A stretch of 64,000 nt of DNA from Pseudomonadota bacterium (GCA_039033415.1 JBCCCR010000023.1:51085-115084), one strand, 5' to 3'. Counted from the stretch's first letter, positions 17,634 to 27,287 are shown. The notes: a model not told the origin generated them from the sequence alone. Made by a program: numbers and translations.

Positions 17634-18673
17634 CGGTTCTTGGCGGCTACTACTGCGACGGCAAGAGCGCGTTGCGTCACCCGGCAGAGCTGGAGTTGGC
17701 CGGCAACGAGGTCCGCCTCAAACGAGATGAGGAGGTTCGCAGCTTTCCAAGCGCGGAGCTGCTGGTATCCCCGCGCACCGGCGCTCAAAGCCGTCTCCTT
17801 ACGCTTCCCGACGGCGGGCAGTTCCAGTGTGACGATGTCGAGACGCTCAATCGATTGCCTCAGGTAAGCCCCAGCGAAGGGGTCGTCGCGTGGCTGGAGC
17901 AGCGCTGGGGTGTTGCGCTGGGTTGCGTGGTGCTCGTGGCGCTGGTGCTATTTGCCGGGCATCGCTATGGGCTGCCGGCCGCAGCCGAAAGCATTGCGCT
18001 GCGAATCCCAATCGAATCAGAGCAAAACCTCGGTGAGCAAGTCCTCGACTCCATGCACGAGTTCGGCTGGCTTTTTCCTTCGCAAATTGACGTGCAGCGC
18101 CAGGAAAAGATTCGGGCGCGTTTCAACCAGTTCCGGCGTGGTCAGACCTACGAAGCGTATCTGGACCTGCAGTTTCGCGCCTCTGGTGCCATCGGGCCTA
18201 ACGCGTTTGCCCTGCCGGGCGGTACCGTTGTCATCACTGACGACCTGGTCCGGCTGGCCGAGACGGACGAGGAGGTACTGGCGATCCTGGCCCATGAAAT
18301 CGGTCACATCGAGCGCCGGCACGTCATGCGCACCCTCATCCAGAACTCACTGGTGGCGGTGGCCGCGACCGCGGTGACGGCAGACGCGGCGACCCTGACC
18401 GCCGCCGTAGCCGGCCTCCCGGTGGTGCTTCTGCAGAGCGAATACTCGCGAGAATTTGAAGAAGAGGCCGACGCTTATTCCTTTGCCTTGCTCCAGGAGC
18501 ACGGCATATCGCCGGACGCTTTCGCTGACATCATGGAGCGACTGCAGCTACGCTACCCCGATTCCGAAAGCGCACTCCTCAACTTCGTGAGCACCCACCC
18601 CCAGACGGAAAGTCGCATCAGCAACGCCCGGAAAGCCGCCGATAAAGACGAGTCGACTTCGGACCAACTTTAG
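17630..18673 (+). CDS. M48 family zinc metalloprotease, membrane-anchored
   Basis: This 347 aa protein has a small N-terminal domain of about 85 aa, a transmembrane helix near residues 97-113 (GCVVLVALVLFAG) and a peptidase M48 domain. The zinc motif HEIGH begins at residue 222 in LAHEIGHIERRH, and the third ligand lies in EFEEEADAYSF about 60 residues later. NAFALPGGTVVITDDLV before the zinc site is typical of M48 proteins such as BepA and LoiP. The catalytic domain is probably periplasmic. It overlaps the DUF898 gene by four bases. Substrates are unknown; outer-membrane or membrane-protein turnover is likely from the family. Confidence 0.9.
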   Translation: MTVLGGYYCDGKSALRHPAELELAGNEVRLKRDEEVRSFPSAELLVSPRTGAQSRLLTLPDGGQFQCDDVETLNRLPQVSPSEGVVAWLEQRWGVALGCVVLVALVLFAGHRYGLPAAAESIALRIPIESEQNLGEQVLDSMHEFGWLFPSQIDVQRQEKIRARFNQFRRGQTYEAYLDLQFRASGAIGPNAFALPGGTVVITDDLVRLAETDEEVLAILAHEIGHIERRHVMRTLIQNSLVAVAATAVTADAATLTAAVAGLPVVLLQSEYSREFEEEADAYSFALLQEHGISPDAFADIMERLQLRYPDSESALLNFVSTHPQTESRISNARKAADKDESTSDQL

Positions 18674-18799
18674 GTTGGATGGTCTCCTCCAAATTAATCC
18701 CAGCGAAGCATAAGCCAGGCTTTCGGGACGCGGTCAGTCGAGCTCAGTCGGCGAGCTCAACTTAGTCGCCCCTGTTCTTATATCTGGCAGCACCCCAGA

Positions 18800-19432
18800 T
18801 CAGGAAGGAAAAACGGTCACGGGGTCGCCGGTAACCCACCGCGGATACTTGGGCATCACCTGAGTAAACAGCTCGCTCTCGAGAAATCGGTCCAGCCAGC
18901 CCCGGACCCACGGTGGCGCCTCCCGGTCGAAGCGGGTGCGATCGATGAACGCAAACTGGCGGACAAACGGCAGGACCGCCATATCAGCGACCGTAGGTCG
19001 GTCGTAGAAGAGCCAGCTTGTGCCTTCAGGCGTTGCAGCGATCCGCTCGAGATAAACGTTGGCTTTGGCGCGCTCCTGCTCCGGATCGGAGCTGAAGCGA
19101 TTGTCATATTTCGTGCGGTCAAGAGCCGCTTTGAAACCACCGTCGTTGTGTTCAATCAGCGCCCGGCCCGCCTCTGGCATATCGAGCCAGCCTTCCGGAT
19201 CGTGCTGAGCCAGCGCCCAGTGTATGATTTCCAGGCTTTCCTCGAGCACCGCATCAGCGGTGACCAGGACCGGCACCGTCGCTTTCGGCGATGCCGCCAC
19301 AAACTCCGGCGCCTTATCCTTGAGCACAATCTCCCGCAGCTCGACCTGCAGACCGGCGTAGACCAGCGCCAGGCGAGCGCGTATCGCGAAGGGACAGCGC
19401 CGAAACGAGTAGAGTACCGGCCGCTCAGCCAC
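18800..19432 (-). CDS. Glutathione S-transferase family protein
   Basis: This GST-fold protein has 210 aa. The thioredoxin-like N-terminal domain begins AERPVLYSFRRCPFAIRARL; the CPFA motif suggests a cysteine-type (omega or beta-like) GST. KATVPVLV supplies the cis-proline and EESLEIIHW the glutathione-binding ES motif. The C-terminal helical domain has DRPTVADMAVLPFVRQFAF. I choose the GTG at 19432, which overlaps the upstream stop codon by 8 bases, over an ATG at 19489 that would add 19 unusual residues inside the previous gene. The overlap indicates translational coupling to the Rossmann-type gene upstream. Confidence 0.85.
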   Translation of the reverse strand: MAERPVLYSFRRCPFAIRARLALVYAGLQVELREIVLKDKAPEFVAASPKATVPVLVTADAVLEESLEIIHWALAQHDPEGWLDMPEAGRALIEHNDGGFKAALDRTKYDNRFSSDPEQERAKANVYLERIAATPEGTSWLFYDRPTVADMAVLPFVRQFAFIDRTRFDREAPPWVRGWLDRFLESELFTQVMPKYPRWVTGDPVTVFPS

Positions 19433-20948
19433 GGACTTGCCCGCGCCGCCGCAGCTGCTTGAATGCCCCCGCGACAACCGCGGCTTCAATCACGGACGAA
19501 AGCTGGCTCCCCATACGCCAAAAACCGCTGTGGCTGGCGCCGTCCATAAACAGCTCTTCCGGATTGTCGAACGCTGCGTCCGGTCGCGAGGGTGACTGCG
19601 GATCCAGCAGGTCCGCGACGAGCTGCGCAGTCATAAGCGCATTGCTGGTGGTGGGCTCAAAGGCTTCGGTGCCAAAGACCTGCGCGCCAGCGAAGCCCGC
19701 CGCGAACAAGCGATTTTTGGTGACCGACTGCGTATAGGTTGCCGGGGCCACGTTGCACGACACGAGCTGACCTTCCGCTCGAGCCACCAGCGACCGCCAA
19801 CGCTGAATCCGCTTCGCCAGCGTGTAGTTGGGGCCCTGCTGAGTAATCAGGCTGTTGATGATGCCGTAACGTTTCCCGTTCTCCCCCGACACCATCTGCC
19901 GGACGTTCGGCGCAAACAGGCGGGATCCGCTGACACTGCGCAGCAGCGAACGGACGGACCGAACGCCCGACGACGCCTCATACCGTTCACGCGATGCGGC
20001 GGCGACAGCCTCTGGTACCGCATACACGTCCGTTGGGGTGAGCAAAAAGGCAAGCTGCACCGGATGCGCGTTGCGCTGCGAGACTTCGGCCATGATCGCG
20101 TCCATCGCCACGCTCACGCGGACAAAACCACTCCCGTCGCGGTATGCGTAGCCGCCCAGAACCAGCGGCCGATCGAGCTCGATCAGCCAGCGGGAAATCT
20201 CCGCTGCGTCGGTCAGGAGGTTTGCGCCGGCCAGCTCGGTCAGCTCCTGATCGGACATATCGTCGGTTTGAGGCTTAGCGAGGGGGAAAATCAGCGTCCC
20301 CGCTGAGCGTCGTGCCGCCGCCAGCAGCGGCCCCCAAATCGAACTCCGGTTGAGATCTACGGCAATGACGGTCGCGCCCAGCTCAAGCAAGGTCGCAAAA
20401 GGACCCATTTCGGCGCCCGCGCCAAGCAGTACAATCGGTGGGAGCTCCGAAACCCACTCAGGGTTTTCGAGCACGCGTGTGACCGCCTCAGCATGGCTAC
20501 CTTCAATGATGCCCCGTTCCCGCCACTGCGCGAGCTGCCCCAGCAGATTCACCCCGGTCAGGTGTCGGTTTTGATGAAGCACCGTCAACGGACGACGGTC
20601 GGCACCACCGGTAAGCACGGCCGTCTCGAACCGGCGTTCGGTCGGGATCGACATCGCGTCGGACAGCGAAACCGCTTCGCCTTCCCCGGCAAATTGAAAG
20701 GTCGAATGAACGGCGGCCAGACCTGCTGCCGCCATGTCGTTTGCGTGGTCCGCTGATGCCATCGCCTGGGCGGTGAGCTGCTCAAAGTATTGAGGGTATC
20801 GCTTTCGCCAGTTGGACTCGGCCGATACTCGCGCGGACCCGGCCTCGTCGACGGCACGCATCGCCTCGGCGACGATCGCTTTGCCCGTCGCGGTGGTGCT
20901 GCGCCGGCCGCTTTCCAGCTCGGGAAACACCACGCCTCGCTCGGTCAT
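19425..20948 (-). CDS. Unknown protein with Rossmann-like glycine motif
   Basis: This 507 aa protein is one I cannot assign. Its best landmark is PPIVLLGAGAEMGPFATLL followed by GATVIAVDLN near residues 195-225, which looks like the first beta-alpha-beta unit of a Rossmann fold binding NAD(P) or S-adenosylmethionine. Later segments (LDRPLVLGGYAYRDGSGFVR, QQGPNYTLAKRIQRWRS) match nothing I know. No signal peptide is present. The start at 20948 has AGAGGAAGAG immediately upstream; the longer frame to 21050 lacks support. It overlaps the GST gene by 8 bases, so both probably act in one process. Confidence 0.7.
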   Translation of the reverse strand: MTERGVVFPELESGRRSTTATGKAIVAEAMRAVDEAGSARVSAESNWRKRYPQYFEQLTAQAMASADHANDMAAAGLAAVHSTFQFAGEGEAVSLSDAMSIPTERRFETAVLTGGADRRPLTVLHQNRHLTGVNLLGQLAQWRERGIIEGSHAEAVTRVLENPEWVSELPPIVLLGAGAEMGPFATLLELGATVIAVDLNRSSIWGPLLAAARRSAGTLIFPLAKPQTDDMSDQELTELAGANLLTDAAEISRWLIELDRPLVLGGYAYRDGSGFVRVSVAMDAIMAEVSQRNAHPVQLAFLLTPTDVYAVPEAVAAASRERYEASSGVRSVRSLLRSVSGSRLFAPNVRQMVSGENGKRYGIINSLITQQGPNYTLAKRIQRWRSLVARAEGQLVSCNVAPATYTQSVTKNRLFAAGFAGAQVFGTEAFEPTTSNALMTAQLVADLLDPQSPSRPDAAFDNPEELFMDGASHSGFWRMGSQLSSVIEAAVVAGAFKQLRRRGQVRG

Positions 20949-21120
20949 TTCTCTTCCTCTCTCGATCGATTTATTGCGCAAACCGGCCGCTGAGGGCTGC
21001 GCGCAAGAACGCGATGATAAGGCATTCAGCAAGCAGGAACACCAGGCCAAAACTGCCAGCTAATTAACAGTTTGGACCTCGTCAGTCGCTACACTTTGCG
21101 AAGTGTCACGGGAGTTGATT

Positions 21121-22902
21121 ATGGTTCGAGCTGCACTCGCGGCGATCCTCACACTGGGTACAGGCGGCATCCTCGGCGACGCGGCCGCCACCCTAGTTTT
21201 CGAAGACGGATTTGAAGGCGGACCAGTGCAGACCGTCAACGACGTAGTCACCAGCGAAGCAGACGCCTCGCGGTTTCTTAGCTACGCGACGTTTGGTCCC
21301 ACCATGGACGAGATCACTGCGCTGAACGGCTCCTCGTCCTCAGCGTGGTTTCTCCAGCAGCAGGGGCGTACCCCCAGCAGCTACCTCGACTACGTGTTTG
21401 CCGCCCTGCAGGAGCCCGGAGCCACCGACGGTAGCGGACAGCCGACCTTTCAGGGCCGGCGTACGCCAAACCACGCGTTCTGGGAGCTGACAATCACCGG
21501 TCCTGATCAGCTGCGCCAGCGTATGGCCTTTGCGCTGTCGCAGATCCTGGTCGTTTCCAACGCGATGAACACTCAACTGTTCGATTGGCCAACGGCGGTG
21601 GGTTACTACCAGGACGTCTTGATGACGCACGCCCTGGGTAACTACCGGGACCTGCTGGAAGCGGTGACCTACGCCCCGGCCATGGGGTCGTATCTGACCT
21701 ACCTGCAGAACACGAAAGGTGACGAGGCCAGCGGCCGGGTGCCGGACGAAAACTACGCCCGCGAGATCATGCAGCTGTTCACGATCGGCTTGGTGGCACT
21801 CAACCCTGACGGCTCCCCGATTCTTCAGAACGGCCAGCCGGTCGAGCTCTACGACAACAGCGACGTCACGGGACTCGCTCGCGTCTTCACCGGTCTGAGC
21901 CTCGACAGCAACGTGTTTTTCTTCGGCTTCAATGAGCTGAACTCGGGCGCACTGTTTCGACCGATGAAGATCTTCCCGGACTTTCACTCGCCGCTTGAAA
22001 AGTCGTTCCTCGGAACGACGATCCCGGCCGGAACCGGTGCCGCCCAGAGTATCGACACGGCCTTGGATCTGCTGGTCGATCACCCCAACACCCCACCGTT
22101 TCTGGCGCGTCAGCTGATCCAGCGATTTGTCGCCAGCAACCCACCTCCCGCCTACGTGGCGCGGGTCGCGCAGGCGTTCTCGAGCGGCCGTTTTGTGCTG
22201 CCTAACGGCAGCGAGACCGGTGACGGCCGCCGGGGTGATCTGGCCGCAACACTGGCGGCCGTTTTGTTTGACCCGGAGGCCCGCAACCTTCCTGAGACGC
22301 CCGACCAGGCCGGCAAGCTACGCGAACCGGTCCTGCGCTTTACGCAGTGGGCCAGAGCCTTTCGCGTCGCAGGCGTTGAGCCAACGGCCATCCCGGTGCT
22401 GGATTTCACCGGCGCTACGGAAGATCTGGCGCAGGCGCCCTTTCAGTCGCCTTCGGTCTTCAACTTTTACCGTCCCGCCTTTGTCGCGCCCGGCACTCTG
22501 AGCGGCGCTGAGGGGCTGACGATGCCGGAACTGCAAATCGTCAACGCCAACTCGGTTTTTGGCTACAGCAACTTCATGGGTTACTTCATCTCCGGCCAGG
22601 CCGCTAGGGATTCAGCCGGCGGCGGAACGGCAGCTTTCGAGCCAAATTACAGCGCGGAGCGGGCGCTGGCGGGCGACCCTGCTACGCTGCTGAACCGGCT
22701 AGATCTGCTGCTCAATCACGGCGCCACGTCCGCCGTCACCCGACAGCGCATCATCGCGTTTGTGGAATCCCTGCCGCTGACTCAACCGTCAGATCCTGGC
22801 TACGACGGGCCCCTGGAGCGAGTCGTAGCCGCCGTCCAGATGCTGATGACCTCTCCAGATTACCTGGTACTTAAAGCTGAGGAGAACACCGATGCCCCTT
22901 AA
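21121..22902 (+). CDS. DUF1800 family exported protein with N-terminal VFEDGFE
   Basis: This 593 aa protein has a signal peptide (to about residue 23). VFEDGFEGG follows within a few residues, the same motif seen at the C terminus of other secreted proteins here. The DUF1800 region covers most of the rest, with ASRFLSYATFGPT at its start, RMAFALSQILVVS, and NYAREIMQLFTIGLVALNPDG, the usual family hallmark. The ATG at 21121 has GGGAG 8 bases upstream; a GTG at 21103 is less likely. Its last 11 bases overlap the DUF1501 gene. DUF1800 and DUF1501 genes usually occur together; the pair is exported but its biochemical role is not known. Confidence 0.9.
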   Translation: MVRAALAAILTLGTGGILGDAAATLVFEDGFEGGPVQTVNDVVTSEADASRFLSYATFGPTMDEITALNGSSSSAWFLQQQGRTPSSYLDYVFAALQEPGATDGSGQPTFQGRRTPNHAFWELTITGPDQLRQRMAFALSQILVVSNAMNTQLFDWPTAVGYYQDVLMTHALGNYRDLLEAVTYAPAMGSYLTYLQNTKGDEASGRVPDENYAREIMQLFTIGLVALNPDGSPILQNGQPVELYDNSDVTGLARVFTGLSLDSNVFFFGFNELNSGALFRPMKIFPDFHSPLEKSFLGTTIPAGTGAAQSIDTALDLLVDHPNTPPFLARQLIQRFVASNPPPAYVARVAQAFSSGRFVLPNGSETGDGRRGDLAATLAAVLFDPEARNLPETPDQAGKLREPVLRFTQWARAFRVAGVEPTAIPVLDFTGATEDLAQAPFQSPSVFNFYRPAFVAPGTLSGAEGLTMPELQIVNANSVFGYSNFMGYFISGQAARDSAGGGTAAFEPNYSAERALAGDPATLLNRLDLLLNHGATSAVTRQRIIAFVESLPLTQPSDPGYDGPLERVVAAVQMLMTSPDYLVLKAEENTDAP

Positions 22903-24304
22903 GCGACGACAGTTTCTCAGCGGGTCCGCTGGTCTGACCTTGGCGGGCTATACGGGCCTGGCGGGGCTCCCATTCACGCTGCCGGCGACGGCGGCGGAGG
23001 TGGGAGGCTACCGAGCGTTGGTGTGTTTGTTCCTGCTCGGCGGCCTGGATTGTCACGACACGATCCTGCCCTTCGATCAGGCGTCTTACGACGAATACGC
23101 AGGGATCCGGTCTGAGCTTCTCAATCAGTACGGCAACATCGGCGGCGGCTCAACCCGGGACCGCTCGCGGCTGCTGCCGCTTGCCACCAGCGGGGACTTT
23201 GGCGGCCGAGAGTTTGCGCTGCCCGAGGAGCTGGCCGGCATCAAGGGTCTCTACGATGCCGGAAACGCAGCGATTGTTGGCAACGTTGGGCCGCTGATCG
23301 TTCCGGTTACGCGCACCGAAGTGCTCGCCGAGACCGCGCCGCTGCCCAAACGTCTCTTCTCTCACAACGATCAACAGTCCACCTGGGCGTCCAGCGCACC
23401 CGAAGGCGCGCAGTTCGGCTGGGGCGGACGGTTCGCCGACGCGGTGCTCGCTGCCGGTGGCAACAGCCTGCAGCCTGAATTCAGCGCCGTCACGACACTG
23501 GCCGATCGCCTATTTGTCACCGGGGCACAAACGGTGCCGTATCAGGTTGGCGTTCGCGGCGCCGCCAGACTGCAGGCGCTTGAGGCGTTGCAGGGTGCTC
23601 GAGGCACCCCCGAAGGTGAGGCGCGTTATCAGCTGCTGCGCGAACATTACCTGGCTGCGGGTTTTTCCAGCAGCAATCTGCTGAGCACCGACTACCAGGA
23701 CTCGATGGCGGGCGCGCTCGTCACCAACGAACTCTATGATTCAGCGCTGGCTGCCGCTCCGCAGCTCTCAACGCCATTTCCGCAGGGCAACCTCGGCGGC
23801 CAGCTCGGCGCGGTCGCCCGGAGTATCGCGGCGCGACAGGAGCTCGGCGTCACCCGGCAGGTGTTCTTTGTTGCTCTGGGGGGCTTTGATACCCATTCCA
23901 GTCAGGTGCTTCAGCTTCCGGCCCTGCAGCGGGAGATCGACGCGGCGGTGGTGGCTTTTTATGCCGCCATGGAGGAACTCCAGATTGCCGATCAGGTGAC
24001 CCTGTTTACCGCGTCAGATTTCGGGCGGACGCTGGCGGTCAACGGCGACGGCACCGATCACGGCTGGGCAGGCCATCACTTTGTGGTTGGTCAGGCGGTC
24101 AACGGTGGTGCGATCTATGGCTCGATTCCGGAGGCAACCCTCGGCCACAGTCAGGACGCCGGCGGGGGGCGTCTGATACCAACTCACTCGGTCGAGCAGT
24201 ACGCGGCGCCGCTGGGTCAGTGGTTCGGACTGAACGCGGCGGAAGTAGACGCTGCGCTCCCGAATCTCGCCGGCCAGGGCGGATCGAATCTCACCTTTAT
24301 CTAG
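22892..24304 (+). CDS. DUF1501 family protein, Tat-exported
   Basis: This 470 aa protein begins with a twin-arginine signal (KRRQFLSGSAG) and an Ala-rich cleavage region ending LPATAAE. The DUF1501 fold, related to alkaline phosphatase and sulfatase folds, is visible in ALVCLFLLGGLDCHDTILP, LFSHNDQQSTW, GGFDTHSSQ, TASDFGRTLAVNGDGTDHG and the final LGQWFGL. It overlaps the DUF1800 gene, so the two are co-expressed. Tat export implies folding, perhaps with metal, before transport. The substrate is unknown. Confidence 0.92.
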   Translation: MPLKRRQFLSGSAGLTLAGYTGLAGLPFTLPATAAEVGGYRALVCLFLLGGLDCHDTILPFDQASYDEYAGIRSELLNQYGNIGGGSTRDRSRLLPLATSGDFGGREFALPEELAGIKGLYDAGNAAIVGNVGPLIVPVTRTEVLAETAPLPKRLFSHNDQQSTWASSAPEGAQFGWGGRFADAVLAAGGNSLQPEFSAVTTLADRLFVTGAQTVPYQVGVRGAARLQALEALQGARGTPEGEARYQLLREHYLAAGFSSSNLLSTDYQDSMAGALVTNELYDSALAAAPQLSTPFPQGNLGGQLGAVARSIAARQELGVTRQVFFVALGGFDTHSSQVLQLPALQREIDAAVVAFYAAMEELQIADQVTLFTASDFGRTLAVNGDGTDHGWAGHHFVVGQAVNGGAIYGSIPEATLGHSQDAGGGRLIPTHSVEQYAAPLGQWFGLNAAEVDAALPNLAGQGGSNLTFI

Positions 24305-24401
24305 TATCCTGTCATGCTGTCGCGGTGAGAGATCTCGCGCCAGCCGGCGTGCCGTTGGGTGGCGATGACCAGGCCGTAGAGGCTCAAGCCATGGATACCC
24401 A

Positions 24402-25871
24402 GTGAACGAGCGACCCGAGCCGGCGAAGCGAAACCGACCGCGCGCTATGTGGGCGATCGGTGCGCTATGTCTGATTATCATTGCGCTCTCGCTAGCGCTG
24501 GGGGCTTATCACAATCTCAAGCCCATGCCGCCAGGCACTGATTTTGAGGGGCCGCTCCGTCCCGCCACCAGCGTCACGTTTCTGGCCGACACCAGCTGGA
24601 TCGATCAAGCGGGTGACCGCCAGGTGGAACAGACCATCTTTGGCGAGGTGCTCAAGATCATCGATCAGGCAACACACTTCGTGTTGCTGGACATGTTCCT
24701 GTTCAACGATTTTCAGGGCGAGATACCTGAGCTCACCCGCCCCCTGTCCGAGGAGATCACCAGCGCGCTGATCCGACAGCGGGGTCGCCACCCGACGCTC
24801 AACGTGGTTGTTATCACCGATCCGGTCAACGAGCTCTATGGGGGCATGGAATCACCTTATCTGGCACGCCTGCGCGGAGCAGGAATCCCTGTGGTGACCA
24901 CCGACCTGAATCGGCTTCGCGACAGCAATCCGCTCTATTCCGGCTTCTGGCGGCTGCTCGTCAAGCCTTTCGGCAACACGCGCGCGGAAACGGTCGCCAA
25001 TCCGCTTGGCCCCGGCCGCGTGTCCCTGCGTAGCTATCTCAAGCTCCTGAACTTCAAAGCCAACCATCGGAAGGTCATCGCGGCCGACCTTGGCGACTCG
25101 GCTGTTGCGCTCGTGTCCTCCGCCAACCCTCATGACGGCAGCAGCGCGCACCGCAACGCCGCGATACGCTTTACCGGCCCCGCAGTGGCAGACCTGGTGA
25201 CCACAGAAAACGCCGTGCTTCGCCTGTCGGGGGCACCCGAAATCGAGCTGGATCTTGCTGCCCTGCAAGCGCCAGCCACACCCGGCTCTGCTTCGGTTCA
25301 GGTGGTGACCGAGCGCAAGATCAAGCGCGCGATACTCAATATGTTGAGTCAGGCCGCCGCCGGTGATCGGGTCCAGCTGATGATGTTCTACCTGGCGGAC
25401 CGAGACGTGGTGGCCGCGCTGCTCGACGCGCATCGCCGGGCCGTCGACGTGCGGGTGCTGCTCGACCCCAATCGGGACGCCTTCGGGCGTGAAAAAAACG
25501 GTATTCCCAACCGGCAAACGGCTCACGAGCTGGCGAAGGCGGGCATTCCCGTACGCTGGTGCAGCACCGCTGGTGAGCAGTGTCACGCCAAGCTGCTGCT
25601 CCTGGATCATGCGCAGGGCAGCACGCTGCTATCAGGCTCCGCGAACTTCACTCGCCGAAATCTGAGCAACTACAACCTGGAAACAGACGTGGTGGTTCGG
25701 GGCGGGCAGACCCTGCCAGTCTTTTCCGCGGTGCGGGCGCAGTTCGAGCTTGAGTGGAGTAACGCTGACGGGCGTCGCTTCAGCCTGCCATATGAACAGT
25801 TTGCTGACCCGTCACCATGGCGCCGCGGCCTTTACCGAGTCATGGAGTGGAGCGGGCTCAGCACGTTCTAG
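24402..25871 (+). CDS. Phospholipase D-like (cardiolipin synthase-like) membrane protein
   Basis: This 489 aa protein has one N-terminal transmembrane helix at about residues 13-32 (MWAIGALCLIIIALSLALG). Two PLD domains follow. The first HxK(x4)D motif is NHRKVIAAD near residue 223 and the second is CHAKLLLLD near residue 405, followed by SGSANFTRRNL. Both copies are intact, as needed for catalysis in this family. It could be a cardiolipin synthase or another phosphodiesterase; the sequence alone does not decide. Its last 14 bases overlap the convergent HAD phosphatase gene. Confidence 0.88.
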   Translation: MNERPEPAKRNRPRAMWAIGALCLIIIALSLALGAYHNLKPMPPGTDFEGPLRPATSVTFLADTSWIDQAGDRQVEQTIFGEVLKIIDQATHFVLLDMFLFNDFQGEIPELTRPLSEEITSALIRQRGRHPTLNVVVITDPVNELYGGMESPYLARLRGAGIPVVTTDLNRLRDSNPLYSGFWRLLVKPFGNTRAETVANPLGPGRVSLRSYLKLLNFKANHRKVIAADLGDSAVALVSSANPHDGSSAHRNAAIRFTGPAVADLVTTENAVLRLSGAPEIELDLAALQAPATPGSASVQVVTERKIKRAILNMLSQAAAGDRVQLMMFYLADRDVVAALLDAHRRAVDVRVLLDPNRDAFGREKNGIPNRQTAHELAKAGIPVRWCSTAGEQCHAKLLLLDHAQGSTLLSGSANFTRRNLSNYNLETDVVVRGGQTLPVFSAVRAQFELEWSNADGRRFSLPYEQFADPSPWRRGLYRVMEWSGLSTF

Positions 25872-26691
25872 GCAGAGCAAAACGCGATCGGAGAAACTGG
25901 GCAATGCCGTCTTCGTCGTGATGGCCGATCACTTCCGTCGCCAACGCTTTGAGCTCAGCTTTAGCGTTGGCCGGGGCGTAGCTTTCGTCAGCCACGGAGA
26001 ACATGCTTACATCGTTATCGCTGTCGCCGAAACAGATAACCTTCTCGACGCCGAGCATCTCCCGCAGCACCTCAACGGCACCACCCTTGCTGGCGTTGCT
26101 GTGGTGGATGTCGATCCAGTAAAGATCATTACCCTCAAAAGCGGGTCCCGAATAAGCCACCAAGTGATCCTCGTCAGCGACCAGCATCGCCACGTTTTCA
26201 ATGGCGCGGCGCGGTCCGATGGCCGACACGTTGATGATATCCACGTCGGCCGGCAGCATTTCCACGGGGCTTACGGTCAACCCGCGACCCTCAAGGTAGA
26301 GACGCTTGAGGTTCTGCTCCGCCTTGCTTCGCAGCGGCGCGTGGTACACGCCATGCACGTCATCGTCTTCGAGCGTAAAGATAAAGGGCGTCACGCCCTG
26401 ATCAATGCAGGCCTGATTGACGTGACTGAGCTCAGCCGCCGTCAGCACGTTGTGATGGCTGAAATGCGACCGGTCCGGATGCCAGATCACCACACCATTT
26501 TTGTACACATGCGGCAGCCCGAAGCCCTGACCCTCCAGCACGCTGCGCGAGGCGTGTAGCGTCCTGCCGGTGGCAACCGTGTAGGCAATGCCGCTGCTCG
26601 CCAGCAGCTGCAGCGTCTCGCGCGTGAAGTCGGATATCACCGACTCGCGGTTGAGCAGCGTACCGTCGAGGTCAAATACCACCAGTTCCAT
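25858..26691 (-). CDS. HAD-superfamily hydrolase, Cof/YidA type
   Basis: This 277 aa phosphatase starts at the ATG at 26691, so that the HAD motif I, VFDLDGTLLN, begins at residue 4; the longer frame to 26898 adds a tail unlike the family. A Cof-type cap domain occupies about residues 85-185. Motif IV is CFGDSDNDVSMF near residue 220. Family members hydrolyse sugar phosphates or small phosphorylated metabolites in the cytoplasm. The gene is convergent with the PLD gene and divergent from the SRPBCC gene. Confidence 0.9.
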   Translation of the reverse strand: MELVVFDLDGTLLNRESVISDFTRETLQLLASSGIAYTVATGRTLHASRSVLEGQGFGLPHVYKNGVVIWHPDRSHFSHHNVLTAAELSHVNQACIDQGVTPFIFTLEDDDVHGVYHAPLRSKAEQNLKRLYLEGRGLTVSPVEMLPADVDIINVSAIGPRRAIENVAMLVADEDHLVAYSGPAFEGNDLYWIDIHHSNASKGGAVEVLREMLGVEKVICFGDSDNDVSMFSVADESYAPANAKAELKALATEVIGHHDEDGIAQFLRSRFALPRTC

Positions 26692-26834
26692 GGTTCCAGT
26701 ATATCGTTGGGCGATGACGATTCTGTGTTTAGGCCGGCGAGATGCGTTGATTCCGGAAATCGATCGCTTAGGAACCAGAACCCGCTCAATGACGCTATGC
26801 TGGCTAGTCCGCGCGCAGCAAGTCAGAGCCTGCG

Positions 26835-27260
26835 ATGACTCAACCAATCGACAAGCGTATCGACATCGCCGTCCCCCAGGACCGCGTCTTTGCAGCACTC
26901 ACCAGCAGCGAGGAGATTCCCCAGTATTTCCCCCTTTCCCGCGTCGAAGCAGACTGGGCTGTCGGCGGTGGGATCAAGCTGTTCGGCGAGGCTGACGGCA
27001 CTCCCTTCGTCGACCATGGCGTGATCGAGATCCTGACGCCGCCCACCGTTTTTCAGTATCGATATTGGAGCGACAACCACGGCACAGCCCGACAGGCTGA
27101 CAACGAGGTCACCATTCGCTACGAAACGTCAGATCGCCAAGGGAAAACGCGGCTGACCGTGACCCAGTCCAACCTGCCCTCACTAGAGCTTCGGCAGATG
27201 ATGGAGCAACAGGTCTGGGATTTTCTTTTGGGAGCCTTGAAACAGTACCTTGAAGGCTAA
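26835..27260 (+). CDS. SRPBCC (AHSA1-like) protein
   Basis: This small protein of 141 aa has the START/Bet v1-type helix-grip fold. Typical features are the first strand and helix, IDKRIDIAVPQDRVFAALTS, a central GGGIKLFG and a C-terminal amphipathic helix containing MMEQQVWDFLLGALKQYL. Related AHSA1-type proteins bind hydrophobic ligands; no specific role can be given. It stands between a divergent HAD gene and a convergent hydrolase gene. Confidence 0.8.
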   Translation: MTQPIDKRIDIAVPQDRVFAALTSSEEIPQYFPLSRVEADWAVGGGIKLFGEADGTPFVDHGVIEILTPPTVFQYRYWSDNHGTARQADNEVTIRYETSDRQGKTRLTVTQSNLPSLELRQMMEQQVWDFLLGALKQYLEG

Positions 27261-27287
27261 GGTGACCATCGGACGCAGGCGGGCAGC

